Source of the DNA: Cacajao melanocephalus
Taxonomy: Eukaryota; Chordata; Mammalia; Primates; Pitheciidae
Assembly (NCBI GenBank): GCA_963573385.1
Contig: CAUYLG010070431.1
Coordinates: forward strand, 19,175 to 83,174
Direction of reading: 5' to 3'
DNA: 64,000 bases
Below the pieces are notes generated by a model. That model was not told the origin of the DNA. It did not search any database and saw only the letters and a program-made list of their open reading frames with translations. Position numbers and translations under genes: made by a program. Position 1 is the stretch's first letter, and every line of letters starts with the position of its first letter. Shown piece after piece: positions 1 to 49,447 of this stretch.

Positions 1-39
1 TATTATGATTTTGGGCAGTTTTCATATTTATCAACAATT

Positions 40-300
40 TATAAATCTTTTTCTATGAATTGCCTCTTTTCACCCTTTCATCCTTTCTCTGTTGTGCTTT
101 TTCTTCTTGATTTCTAACAGTTCTTTGAATATTAAGAAACTTAGCTTTGTATCTGCAATGTGTTTACAAATGTTTTCCCAGTTTATTGTTCACTTTTTGA
201 GTTTAATACTGATTCTTAAATTAGATACAAGTTTATGTAATCAAATTTCACTTATGACTTCTAGGCCTTATTTTTTCTGATACATTTAAAGGTTTTCCCT
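40..300 (-). mobile_element. Old L1 fragment, antisense (tentative)
   Basis: The T-rich wording (mentions of 'tttcccagtttattgttcac' type sequence) resembles the antisense of L1 ORF2/3' regions. It is highly diverged and could instead be plain intron. Confidence 0.35.
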
Positions 301-1050
301 TTCTTTGCATTTCTATTTTGCTTTAACTTTTCAAACTTATCTAGAAATATTTATTTATTTATTTTAAAAGCTGCTTTGTGTGTATGTGTGTGTGTGTGTG
401 TGAATCATCTGTGTGCCCAGAATTATACAAAACAGTCCCTTGTGAAAACAACATAGCCCCTTATGCTCAAAATACTTAAAATCTGATTGGGGAAAGTAAG
501 AATAGTTTAAAGCAGTATGAGTACTGGGAATTCAGAGTAAAGGAAAGATCAATATGGGCTAGAAGTAGTTTAGAGACATCATAGAAGAGGTAGACTGACT
601 GACTTAGTAATATCTCCTAGTTCTCACGTTTTCCTATTATTCTAAATTTCGAGTCTGGTTGGTGTTTAGATTTTTGTTTGGCCCTCTTGGTGTTTACCTT
701 TTATACTTTATTTGGAATTACAGACAAGTATGTGGATATAGAAATAGAATCCACTCTGAACTAGACTTCTTAAAACTGGTCTGAAATGCAATTAGTTTCT
801 AGAATTAGGGATGAGAGGGGAGCCGAGGAGTGAAATAGGGTATGGGAAGATGTAGTAATTTCTTCTTTGAGCCTCTTACTCTCTTTTAGTAACTGTCCTA
901 ACCTGATACAACCAAGTGGTTTGGAGAAAGGCTCAGCAGCTTTATTATTCCTCACTCCAAGTCCCCAGGTCTGTGGGTTTACGTTGTTCTTGTCCTCATG
1001 TACTTCCTACTGTTGGACAATACAAATGGAAACTCGTTCTCTTTTTTCAG
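301..1050. other. DENND2C intron, no gene seen
   Basis: Intronic sequence upstream of exon A. The only distinct item is a TG-rich microsatellite at 377-402. Short open frames on both strands lack splice or family support. Confidence 0.6.
377..402. repeat. (TG)n microsatellite
   Basis: About 13 TG units with one TA interruption. Confidence 0.9.
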
Positions 1051-25040
<23,990 letters not shown>

Positions 25041-25717
25041 AATATCTGATTGTCTTCATTCTGAATGTAGAACAGAAAGTGCCAAAGAAAATATTTTTCC
25101 GAGTCAGGATCCCTCAAAGTATTGTACAAACTCCTTGAAATTTTAAAAGGTTAAAAAGTGAATCAGGCTCTCAGAGGAGGGTTCTCCTGTTGCTGCTGTA
25201 GTAATCACGGGAGAATTGTTGGGAGTGGTCTGCAACCAATGCCCTCTACTCTGTCTCCAATTTTTTTAATAGCAGCCTTTTCTATGTGATTCTTGGGCTT
25301 ATTCTCTGTTTTGTGCTTCGTCTATGAAAGTAGTTTTCTTTTATAAGGAAAAGCCTTGTTAGTGTTACATTTAAAAAACAGCTCAAAGATGAGTATAATG
25401 AGAGAAATGGTGAATTTAAAGTAGTAGAGAGACACGATGGAAATGAAGAGCACTAGCCTTATACACATAACTCTCATCACTGAAATATCATAGCAGCTTT
25501 AAATCCATGGGCTGTTTGACCTAGGCTAAGGAATAGACTCATCACATATCTTCATTGTTTTACCTTATATTATATCTAGGCGAATCTCACTTAGGAGGAA
25601 GCCTTACTTGTAATATTATATGGTACTGTTATTAAGTACCTTATAAATTAGACATCTTGCAACTCCTCTTCCAAATTGTGGGGGACTTGAGTATTTGCTT
25701 GTCCCTCACATGTCAAC

Positions 25718-25723
25718 AATAAA
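25718..25723 (+). terminator. Candidate proximal poly(A) signal AATAAA
   Basis: A perfect hexamer lies about 680 nt after the DENND2C stop. An Alu monomer begins ten bases downstream, and its target duplication copies the sequence just after the hexamer. Use of this site would exclude the inverted Alus from the mRNA. Confidence 0.4.
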
Positions 25724-25732
25724 CTTTGTGGA

Positions 25733-25877
25733 GGCCGGATGCATTGGCTTACACCTGTAATCTCCACCACTTTGGGAAGCTAAGGCAGGAGTTTGAGGCC
25801 AAGAGTTTGAGACCAGCCTGGATAACATAGCAAGATCCCATCTCTAAAAAATATTTTTTAAATAAGTAAATAAATTT
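25733..25877 (+). mobile_element. Alu monomer in the 3'UTR
   Basis: Perfect TSD AAACTTTGTGGA at 25721-25732 and 25878-25889. Its A-rich tail carries its own AATAAA at 25869-25874. Confidence 0.9.
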
Positions 25878-25924
25878 AAACTTTGTGGAATTATAGCTAA
25901 TATGAAAATGTCCTTTCAAGGGCA

Positions 25925-26470
<546 letters not shown>

Positions 26471-26480
26471 GGTTGGTTAG

Positions 26481-26814
<334 letters not shown>

Positions 26815-26826
26815 CTCAGTAGGATT

Positions 26827-28324
26827 ATATAGCTATTTATTTTATTAATAAAAATTTTCTATTAAGTGTCCCAGAGCCACTTGTCAGCTCTGAGAATAAG
26901 GGACTTTGTAGGTGCCTAGATGAGACTCTTTTTATTCCCTAGAAATGTTGAAATTTTTGCTCTTTCTCAAAATATGAACATTTCTTCAACACTTACCACT
27001 TAGTCATCCAGACCTTTAATATCTAAAGTGTTAGTAGTAGTGATTAGAAGAAGAAATTTTTCAGTGATGGTGCAATTTTGTGTGTGTGTGTTTGTGTGTG
27101 TTTTAACTCGGGCAAATTCAAGTTCAGATGGTGCACTTTTCATTGATTAATGTTATAGCAAATGTCAATTTGTTTTCTTCAGTTTCTGCTGATGGTTTTA
27201 ACTGGCACAAAGTATTTATTCAACCTTACAGAATCATGTAAGTTGTATTGTGATACAGTTTATTGGCTTGTACAGTATTGTCATTAGAACTCATTCAGGT
27301 ATGCATGAATCTGAAGCAGAACACCATTTAAGACTGGTGCTGTATAATATAATTCCTACAGATGAGGGCCCAGGGAATAGAACTGAGCCTATGTCTTTTT
27401 TTTAATGTTAGTTAAGCAGCTTCCCCCCAGTGGGACTTCTATTAGACATCTCTCTATTTGGTCTCTTCTTACACTCCAACCCAGAAGGAATGGTTAATTG
27501 GATGTTTATAAAATGGGAGTAGAAAGGTTTACTGTGATGGATCCTGGCTGTCCCTCTGGGAGGAGACCCTTGCTTCAGGAATGGGAGTCTTTATCCCCGC
27601 AGCCTGAAGCTGCTTCATTTCCTTAGGTCTGTTGTGTTTTGTTTCTGTAAAGTGTTATGAGTTCTGGATATTTTTGTAAAAGAATCACTCAAGATTTGTA
27701 TAAAATGTTGTTTACAGATCTTTTAATGAATAAATACATAAAAATCCCACAGATCTCTTGGAGACTTCTTAAGATGTAAAGATCTTTTATGTCACTTAAA
27801 TCTATAGCTAGCACATTTACCTAATGGTACTTAGGTAATCAGAAGTAGTCTTACACTGACCAGGCTTAATAACTGTGGTCAAAATTTCTAGGCTCTTGGC
27901 AGACAAAGCCTAGGTCTAGACTGCACACTGGGCAGGGTATATAGTCTGACAACTTCATTTGGTCTTTACCTGCTTAATCAAAGGGAGGCTGCTTAGTCCA
28001 GGAGCCATGTGGCAGAGAAGGTGCATGGGCAGCAGCTTGAGTGGTTGGGAGGCAGTGAGGAGTGCCATTCTATTACCGTTAAGTCCTAAAGGCAAGATTA
28101 CAGGATTTTTAAGTTGGGTGCTATGGACAGTTACCACTTTCACTCTTGGGAGCTACTGAGGTTCTGTTTGATACACAGACCATAAAGCTTCACAATTTTA
28201 ATTGGAGACTGGCGCCCAGTTCTAGAGTCTCTTTAGGAACTATACTTATCCAATGCAAAGGTTTCCAGGGCACCGAGGGGTAAGGATCATTGGGGTACAA
28301 CAAGGAAGTAAAAGAGGAACGACA
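26827..28324. other. End of DENND2C 3'UTR and intergenic sequence
   Basis: Repeat-poor. A (TG)n run lies near 27078-27100. Sequence after about 27760 is intergenic with only chance frames. Confidence 0.6.
27729..27734 (+). terminator. Candidate distal poly(A) signal AATAAA
   Basis: The hexamer sits after a T-rich, repeat-free block (27160-27755) that looks like an authentic 3'UTR end. It is the last good signal before the BCAS2 promoter region and the best candidate for the main DENND2C 3' end. Confidence 0.6.
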
Positions 28325-28618
28325 CCGGGAGCAGTGGCTCACGCCTGTATTCCCCACATTTTGGGAGGCCTAAGGGAGAGGATAGTTTGAGGCCAGCCTT
28401 GGCAACATAGAAAAACTCCATCTCTACAAAAAAATTTAAAAATTAGCCAGGCGTGGTGGTGTGTGCCTGTAGGCCCTGCTACTCTGGAGGCTGACGTGGA
28501 AGGATCACTTGGGTGGGACGGGTTGAGGCTGCAGTGAGTTGTGATCGCGCCACTGCACTCCAAACCTGGGCAGCAGAACCATAACCTGTCTATATAATTA
28601 AAAAAAAAAAAAAAAAAA
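28325..28618 (+). mobile_element. Alu upstream of BCAS2
   Basis: Forward, full length with about 19 A. It lies about 240 bp upstream of the first promoter motif. Confidence 0.92.
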
Positions 28619-28859
28619 GTCCAGCACAGAGGAAGAGAAAATTAAGGGGAGAAGGTGGGAGTAAGCAGAGGTGGAAACCAGTTTATCTCTCCGCCAAATC
28701 CTGCAGCCAGTTCCCTCCAAAATGTTAAGGGGCTCCCCTTCCAGATATCAATGTTTTGGAGGAAACCAAAAGCCCCAACTTCAGACGACCGCCACTCACA
28801 GACAAAAAAAGTACGGCAAGCAGAGGACAGGAAATGGAGGCCTTCCGCTGACGCAGAGA

Positions 28860-29068
28860 AGCCAAGACGTGATGTCACGTCCGCCCAATACAAACCAGCC
28901 CGGCAATTTCTAGATACCCGGCAGACGCGCCTTCAAAGTTAGCAACTGAGCATGCGCCAGCGTCAATACGTAGGGGACGTGATTACATCAGCGACAGGCG
29001 CCGGCGTAATTAAATAGAACTGAGTTTACGCAGACGAAGAAAACGCAGCCAAACCTGAGGTCCTTAGA
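28860..29068 (+). promoter_or_regulatory. BCAS2: BCAS2 promoter and 5'UTR
   Basis: This CpG-enriched block abuts the BCAS2 start codon. Visible motifs are ACGTGATGTCACGT at 28867-28880 (near-palindromic, CRE/ATF-like core TGATGTCA), CCAAT at 28885-28889, an NRF1-type GCATGCGC at 28950-28957, ACGTGATTACATCA at 28977-28990, and a TATA-like AATTAAATAG at 29008-29017. If the last acts as a TATA element, transcription would begin near 29035-29048; this is inference. Such a mix fits a housekeeping gene. Confidence 0.7.
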
Positions 29069-41685
<12,617 letters not shown>

Positions 41686-42085
41686 AAAGACAGTTTAGCA
41701 GGTAGAAGACAAGTTGGGCTTTCACAAAAAGCATCTAAGCTTTTAATGAACTATGAAGGACAACAGCATCTTCCCCCAAAACCATTGATGTTTAAATGTT
41801 TAGAAATCATAGAATGTGTGGGCTGCTATAGTAATTCTATTTGTATATCTCAACAGAATTAAAATGTCTAGCTTGTTGGTATTTTTTTAGCCATTAAGAA
41901 AATAATCTTTAGGCTTTCAAAATAAGTACGATTTTAGAATAATTTTATGTCATAGAATTAAGTTGGAGCCATGGGGGCCATATTTTGTATCGAAAGATGT
42001 TTATTTAAAACCTTCAACATGTACAGGAAGTTGGAAACTTTAGGTTTATGACTTTGTCTAATAAAGAGATAGTTCTAAACACATT
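41686..42085 (+). other. BCAS2: BCAS2 3'UTR (predicted)
   Basis: About 400 nt of AT-rich, repeat-free sequence follows the stop. It ends near the AATAAA at 42060-42065, giving a transcript of about 1.1 to 1.2 kb. A weaker ATTAAA at 41858-41863 could give a shorter form, and AATAAA at 42221-42226 a longer one. Confidence 0.65.
42060..42065 (+). terminator. BCAS2: BCAS2 poly(A) signal AATAAA
   Basis: This is the first canonical hexamer after the stop, 375 nt downstream of it, within repeat-free sequence; the first repeats follow beyond 42100. Confidence 0.6.
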
Positions 42086-42099
42086 ATTGATTACCAAAC

Positions 42100-42306
42100 A
42101 AGACTTCAAAAATATAGTGACTGTACAGTCATCATTACCATCATCATCATAGGTAACAGTTAAACAGTATGTGCTGGACACTGTTCTGAACACTTTAGGT
42201 AGATGAACTAGATGTATATGAATAAAAATCATTTGGTTCTCACAAAAACCTCAAGAGGTGGTTACTGGTTTTCTCATATATGGACATAGACACTAGTTAA
42301 GTAACA
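42100..42306. mobile_element. Ancient MIR/L2-age fragment
   Basis: 'gtgctggacactgttctgaa' and 'ggttctcacaaaaacctca' are degenerate forms of a common old repeat. Confidence 0.4.
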
Positions 42307-42318
42307 TAACTTGCCAAA

Positions 42319-42873
<555 letters not shown>

Positions 42874-43059
42874 CAACTTGCCAAAATTTTATAGCTGAAA
42901 GTGTCAGCTTTTTTGTGGAAAATGTCAGCCAGGTTTTGAACCCAGTAGTCCAGCTCCAGAGTTAATGTTCTTACTTCTCTACTTGTAAAGAAGTAAATTG
43001 TATAAAAGATTCCTGCCCAATTCAGAAAAAATATTTGCAACATATCAAAAGGTAGTCTT

Positions 43060-43210
43060 GCCAGGTGTGGTGGCTCATGCCTGTAATCCCAGTGCTTTGG
43101 GAGGCCAAGGCAGCAGGATCACTTGTGTCCAGGAGTTCAAGGCTACCATAAGCTGTAATTGTGACACTGCACACCACCCTGGGTGACAGCATGACCCTGT
43201 CTCAAAACAA
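43060..43210 (+). mobile_element. Internally deleted Alu
   Basis: Left-arm head fused to right-arm tail. GGTAGTCTT and GATAGTCTT flank it. Confidence 0.87.
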
Positions 43211-43823
43211 TGAATTAAGATAGTCTTAATGTGTAAAGACTGACTAAAATTATTGAGAAATGTTCATCTCAATAATTAAATATAAATTGAAAACTATAAA
43301 AATTTTTCAATTTTGAAAAATGTGAAAAGATGTTCAGCATTATAATACAAAATAAACCTGTAACTTTTGAATCTATGACAGTAATAAATGGTACTTTCGA
43401 AGATACATTAAGACAATTGAGAGCCACATTTCTGTGTTGAAGACGGGGATTGCGGGAATCAGTGCATACTGAATGTTTTCCTCCATCTCTTCATTTCCCA
43501 CCCTCGGCCTCTCAGAAGGAAATTGGAAGAGTCTTGTGGAGAATTTGACCAGCCTAAGAGAAAAGACCTACTAAAGTTGTTGAAATTGAGTTTCCCAACA
43601 AATGACCAAGCCAGGACATGGAACAGAGAGGCTCAACAAACCACCCCCTACCCGACCAACACAGCTTCTAAACCATGTTTTAGCTCCCCACTTTTAAACA
43701 TGAACAGACAGTTGAGGATCAGTTCTACATTGTGAAAGACAAGGAGCAAAGCAAATCTGGGAAGGACTATGGAGAAAACATGGTTCAATAAGAAAACTTT
43801 TTTTTTTAAGAACTATATCCTCA
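43211..43823. other. Intergenic, unclassified
   Basis: The 70-codon frame at 43523 has no family support; it may lie in an old repeat. Confidence 0.45.
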
Positions 43824-44119
43824 GGCTGGCTGTGGTGGCTTATGCCTGTAAATCCCAGCACTTTGGGAGGCCAAGGTGGGAGGATAACTTAAGCTCACAA
43901 ATTTGAGACCAGACGACAACACAGTGAGACCCCCATCTCTACAAAAAATACGTAAACTAGCCAGACACAGTGGTGTGTGCCTGTATTCCCAGCTACTTGG
44001 GAGGCTGAGGCAGGAAGATTGCTTGGGTCCAGGAGTTCAAGCCTTTAATGAGCTGTGATTGTGACACTGCACTCCAGCCTGGGTGACAGAGCCAGACCCT
44101 GTCTCAAAAAAGAAAAAAA
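43824..44119 (+). mobile_element. Alu
   Basis: Forward. TATATCCTCAG copies before and after. Confidence 0.92.
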
Positions 44120-44199
44120 ATATATCCTCAGATAGGTAAGATATTACAGCCATAATAATATACAAGATGCTATTTTATTAAGAAACAGAACCAAACAGC

Positions 44200-44960
44200 T
44201 CTTAGAAATTAAAAAATATGGTAGCAGAAGTTAAAATTCAATGGAAAAGTTAGGAATTAAAGTTGACAAACTCACAGAAAGTGGGGCCAAAAAAGACAAA
44301 CATGGAAAACAGAGAAGAGAAAATAGGAGGACCAGTCTGGAAAGTCAATAGCCGAATAACCTGAGAGATAACAGGAGGCAAGAAGTCATCAAAATAATTA
44401 AGAATTTTCCATAACTGATTGATAGATAGAATTTCCAGAGTCAAAAGGTCACAGCGCAATGGATGAAAATAGACCAGCTCCAGAGCATTTATTTGTGAGA
44501 TACAAGAACACTCAGGCACACAAAGATTCTGTAAGCATGTAGGAGTAGGAGGAGGGGCAGATTGTTACATATAATGTTACATATAAAGGATCAAGAATCA
44601 AAATGTCTTCAAGCTTCTCAACAGCATCTTTGGAAGCTGGAAAGAAGATAATAGAGAAGTGCCTTCAGAATTCTTACAAAAAGTTATGTCCAGCCTAGAA
44701 CTCTACGTAGCCAAGGGTTAGGCTCTCTAAAGCCTGTATGTCTCTATAACCCTTGACAAATGATATTCAGGAAGTAAATGCTTTTGAGCTCTCATCTGTC
44801 TCAAAGTATCTTTATTCCCTAATCCTCTATAAGCCAAGGGTTAGGGAATAAAGGTATTTTGAGACAGGTGAGAGCTCAAAAGCATTTACTTCCTGAATAT
44901 CATTTGTAAAGGGGCTGTTGAAGAATGCGTGTTCTTAGGGAAGCAGTGACGGGACTCTTT
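44200..44960 (+). mobile_element. Old L1/HAL1-like fragment (tentative)
   Basis: 'ggatcaagaatcaaaatgtc', 'tcaacagcatctttggaagc' and 'cagcctagaactctacgtag' follow the order of a region seen in old L1-type elements. It holds the long hairpin. Confidence 0.5.
44756..44907. repeat. 71-bp inverted repeat (hairpin)
   Basis: Arms 44756-44826 and 44837-44907 pair along all 71 positions; the only non-Watson-Crick pairs are four G-T positions. The loop is 10 nt. A 14-bp direct repeat AGCCAAGGGTTAGG occurs at 44709-44722 and 44832-44845. Confidence 0.95.
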
Positions 44961-45154
44961 CCAAGAGCTTGGGGAAGGGTTCTTGGGATTATATCTGTAC
45001 GCACCATAGAAGGCAACTGGTTCAGATGGCAGCACTGGTTCATGAGAGCTGTCTCACAAAGATGCCTGCTGTCATTGTACCATCATTTTACACTGAGAAA
45101 CACCCCAGGGGAAACTGGCCCACAATCTGACCATGTTCTTCCCTCCCACCCCCA

Positions 45155-45345
45155 CCGACAGGTTATTGGGGTACGAGTTATAGTTGGTTACATGAGTAAG
45201 TTCTTTAGTGGTGATTTGTGAGATTTTGGTACGTCATCACCCAAGCAGTATATGCTGCACGCTGTTTGTAGTCTTTTCTCTATTGCCCCACTCCCACCCT
45301 TCCTCCCAACTTCCCAAGACCGTGTTCTAATGAAGTTCCTGTTCC
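45155..45345 (-). mobile_element. L1 3'UTR fragment, antisense
   Basis: 'agttctttagtggtgatttg' and 'tgagattttggtacgtcatc' are the complement of an L1PB/L1MA-age 3' end. Confidence 0.6.
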
Positions 45346-45698
45346 TTCCTTGACCTGCTGGAAATGTTCTACTATGTACCTACTCTTGGAGGGCTTACAA
45401 GTAGAAAATTCGTAGCTCATCCCTGACCTTATGCCTGCCAAATGTGCATTCCAGCCTGGCCAGAGACTCCAACAATATTAAGCCCTTTGTTTCTGATAAA
45501 TCACTTAAAGCTTTGTTTCCTCACTTCTCCAGAATAGATTTTGTGACTGTCAGGGAAGCTGAAGCCAGACCAGCTTATTTTTCCCCAGGGGCTTTCATCC
45601 AACCATTGAAATTATGCTTTTTCTTTACAAAGGTAGGCTGTGCTTACTTCACAGTTTCTATATTAATTACCTTTCATATTCATTTACATGTAGATAGT
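45346..45698. other. Intergenic, unclassified
   Basis: A 93-codon frame at 45444 is unsupported. Confidence 0.45.
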
Positions 45699-46145
45699 TG
45701 TGGAAGGCTGAAAAATGGCCCCTAAAGATGTCCAGATCTTAATCCCTGGGACCTATTAATGTATTACTTTCCATGGCAAAAGGAACTTTGCACATGTGAT
45801 TAAGGTTCTTAAAGTGAGATTATCCTGGATGATTTTGGTAGATCGATGTAATCCCAAGTGTCTCTATAAGAAGGAGGTAGAAGGTGGAGGGTTAGAGAGG
45901 AGAAAAGATACTAACCTGCTGGCTTTCAAGATGAAGGAAGCAGGCCATGAGCCGAGGAATGCAGGTGGTGTCTAGAAACTGGAAAAGGCAAGGAAACAAA
46001 TCTCCCATCAGAGTGTTGGCCAGGAGAAACTGCTTTGCAGAACCACTTTATTCTGACTTCTAGAGCTGTAAGATGGTAAATATGTTTTGCTTTAAGCCAC
46101 CCACGTTATACCAATTTGCTACAGCACTGATCGGAAACTAATACA
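45699..46145 (+). mobile_element. MLT1-type MaLR solo LTR
   Basis: It starts TGTGGAAGGCTG and ends AAACTAATACA. Between them come the expected 'tttgcacatgtgattaaggt' and 'gctttaagccacccacgtt' blocks. No internal viral sequence adjoins it. Confidence 0.8.
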
Positions 46146-46672
46146 ATAATTGGTAAAGAGTAATGATAAATGTAAAATAAATAAATAGAGTAATGATAAA
46201 TGTTTGATTTTAAATGGTGAAAAATCTACATATGTTTATTACAGGCAATTCAGAAAATACAGGTAAAAAAATGAAAATTATTCATAAGATTGCCACTCAA
46301 GGTACTATTTTTATTTAGCGCCAGAAGAACAGACAGAAACAACGTTTCATTTAATTTCAGTAGAAATTTGTTGGATACCATGGAATCAAAAATAAGATGG
46401 ACTAATGGGACACTCTGTAAACCTATTTATGAACAGAAGTTTCTATTTCTGTTTCAACCTGCTTTCTACCCTGATGACTACCGTTTATTACATTAGATCC
46501 ACTTTGCTTCCTCTATCCTTAGGAATGTATTTCTGCATGTTAGAACTCTATTTGCAAGTGACGGAAAGCTAACTAAAACTACCTTAAGCAGTAAAGGGGG
46601 ATTTATTGGTTCATTTAATTTGTAAGCACAGAGGTGGAACTAGCTGCATCATCAACTAAATCCAAGGATTCC
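46146..46672. other. Intergenic with short direct repeat
   Basis: AGAGTAATGATAAATGT occurs at 46157-46173 and 46187-46203. The piece at 46215-46315 resembles old L1/MER sequence. Confidence 0.45.
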
Positions 46673-46848
46673 AGTTGGGCATGGTGGCTCATGCCTGTAA
46701 TCTCAGTACTTTGGGGAGGCTCAGGGAAGAGTTTGAGGCCAGGAGTTTGAGGCTGCAGTGAGTTATGATCACACAGCCGTACTCCAACCTGGGTGACAGA
46801 GTGAGACCCTGTCTCAAAAAATTTTTTTTCAATAAATAAAATTTAAAA
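46673..46848 (+). mobile_element. Internally deleted Alu
   Basis: Head fused to right-arm end; AT-rich tail. Confidence 0.85.
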
Positions 46849-47301
46849 AATCACTCCAGAGATTTCATGTCATCCTGTTTTTCATCTCTCTGTTTCTCCT
46901 GACCATATTGTCTCCTACAAATAGGCTTCCTCTAAACAACAGAGGCCAAAGCCACAGTCAGCTCCAGACTTAACATCATCCCAGTTTAGCAGCCTTAGAA
47001 GAAAGCAAATATATCAGTATATATTATTCCAGAGGATTTTGATTGATTGATGTGCTCTAAATTTCATGTTCAGTCCTTAGATTCAGAAGTATAGTTAGGA
47101 CTTGGGAGCAGTGTGATTGGCCAGGTATTGATCATATACCTGTAGAATTAAGGGTGGAGTACCATACTTGGCAGTTAATGGATTACAGTAATATCTCCCC
47201 AGAGTAAGATAGGATGGTGCTTCTATCAGGAGAGGAAGTAGGCAGATAAAGATAACATGTCTATTATACCCTGGATCTTACCTGGGTTAATAGGCAACCC
47301 C
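46849..47301. other. Intergenic, unclassified
   Basis: Nothing recognised. Confidence 0.5.
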
Positions 47302-47405
47302 TTGGCACGCCTGTAATCCTAACACTTGGGGAGGTTGAGGGAAAAGAATCACTTGAGGCCAGCGGTTCAAGACCAACTTGACCAACATAGTGAGACCTCA
47401 TCTCG
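47302..47405 (+). mobile_element. Alu left-arm fragment
   Basis: Lacks the first bases and the A tail. Confidence 0.8.
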
Positions 47406-47502
47406 GTAAGAGAGATCACCCCTTTCACTTAGCTGGCCCAGTATGATAAGTAGCTCACCCAACTACACCCTAGGATTTTTTTTCTTTTTAAAGAAAAATA
47501 TA

Positions 47503-47808
47503 GCCGGCACAGTGGCTCACGCCTGTAATCCTGGCACTTTGGGAGGCCAAGGCAGGTGGATCACAAGGTCAGGAGTTCAAGACCAGCCTTTCCAGCATGG
47601 TGAAACCTCGTCTCTACTAAAAATACAAAAATTAGCTGGGCGTGGTGGTGCGTGCCTGTAATCTCAGCTACTCAGGAAGCTGAGGCAGGAGAATCGCTTA
47701 AACCCAGGGGGCAGATTTTGCAATGAGCCAAGATCACACCACTGCACTCCAGCCTGGGCGACAGAACGAGACTTCGTCTCAAAAAAAAAAGAAAGAAAAG
47801 AAAAAATA
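47503..47808 (+). mobile_element. Alu
   Basis: Forward, full length, tail with GAAAGAAAAG. Confidence 0.93.
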
Positions 47809-47943
47809 GGTTATATTTTTCATGGCATAATTTTAGTAGTGGAGAACTGGGATGGTCTGTTTTTTCATAGTTTGTGCTGGGAAATAGCCATAAAAGTCAA
47901 TAAGCTTGCTGTTGTAGTTTGTTGAGAGATGTGGGCTAAGTAA

Positions 47944-48435
<492 letters not shown>

Positions 48436-48658
48436 TAAATATATCGTACAGATTCAAGATGATCTTCGTTGTCCTCTCCTATAATAATAGAAGTTTTAGC
48501 TGGGTATATGGATGCTCAACTGAAAACTAACTGCCCAGCTTCCCATCCAACCCTGTACATATGCTGTGTGACTAGGTTACATCCAATGAGATAGGAACTG
48601 AAGTGATGTGTGCAACTTGCAAATCCTGCTTTTAATTACCACGTTACCAACCTGAAAT

Positions 48659-48955
48659 CTTTTTTTTTTTCTTGAGACAGGGTCTAACTCTGTTGTGCAG
48701 TCTAGAGTGTGGTGGCCAATCTCAGCTCACTGCAACCTCAATCTCCTGGGCTCAAGTCATCCTTCCTCCTCAGCCTCCCAAGTCGTTGGGATTACAAGCA
48801 GGCACCACCTCACCCAGCTAATTTTTCTGTTCTTTTGTAGAGATGAGATTTTGTCATGTTGCTTAGGCTGTTCTCAAACGCCTGGGCACAAGTGATCCAC
48901 CCACCTCGGTCTCCCAAAGTGCTAGGATTACAAGTGTGAGCCGCCACATTCAGCC
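48659..48955 (-). mobile_element. Alu
   Basis: Reverse, diverged. Confidence 0.92.
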
Positions 48956-49369
48956 AACAGTTTCTCTAGTGTATATATTTTTTCTAGGTCTTAAAGAAGC
49001 TTGATCAAGTAATTTGGATGTGGACTTTAATAGTACATAATTCGGGATAATAAAAAGCTCCAGCTTCATCTTAGCTCAGTGTTCCCTTCTTCCTCACACC
49101 ACACAACTAAATGCTTTCAAAGGAATACACTGTTGATGTATGTACAACTTAGTCTAAATTGCATTCTGTTGATGGCCATATATATTAGACTTTTGCTTAT
49201 AATTACGATTAAATTTTACCACTCACTAAAACTGGCCCTAAGAACATCTCCTTCGTCACGCTTAAATGTTATTTGGCTTATTTTCTATTTTGTGGTTTTC
49301 ACTAAGTTTCAAGATCTTTTCAGTCTGTAATCTGTTATGGTCTCCTCCTACTTTTAAAAGAGGGCCTGC

Positions 49370-49433
49370 GGCCAGGCGCGGTGGCTCACGCTTGTGAGCA
49401 CTTTGGAGGCCCGTCTTAAAAAAAAAAAAAAAA
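49370..49433 (+). mobile_element. 64-bp mini-Alu with intact TSDs
   Basis: The first about 40 bases of Alu are joined to a poly-A tail. Perfect 14-bp TSDs AAAAGAGGGCCTGC lie at 49356-49369 and 49434-49447. Confidence 0.92.
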
Positions 49434-49447
49434 AAAAGAGGGCCTGC

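Noticed and set aside
28642..28942. Overlapping frames on both strands just upstream of BCAS2, suggesting a bidirectional gene
   Set aside because: No splice sites, family match or start context. The frames stay open because of composition near the promoter. A divergent non-coding transcript remains possible but is not shown.
43523..43735. 70-codon frame that might be a processed pseudogene
   Set aside because: The peptide matches no family I know, and no A tail or TSDs frame it.
44756..44907. Hairpin as a known microRNA gene
   Set aside because: The stem is longer and more perfect than typical precursors and I recognise no known microRNA sequence. Kept only as a structural finding.
45699..46145. 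Possible intact endogenous retrovirus
   Set aside because: Only solo or broken LTRs of the MaLR type are present; no gag, pol or env-like frame flanks any of them.
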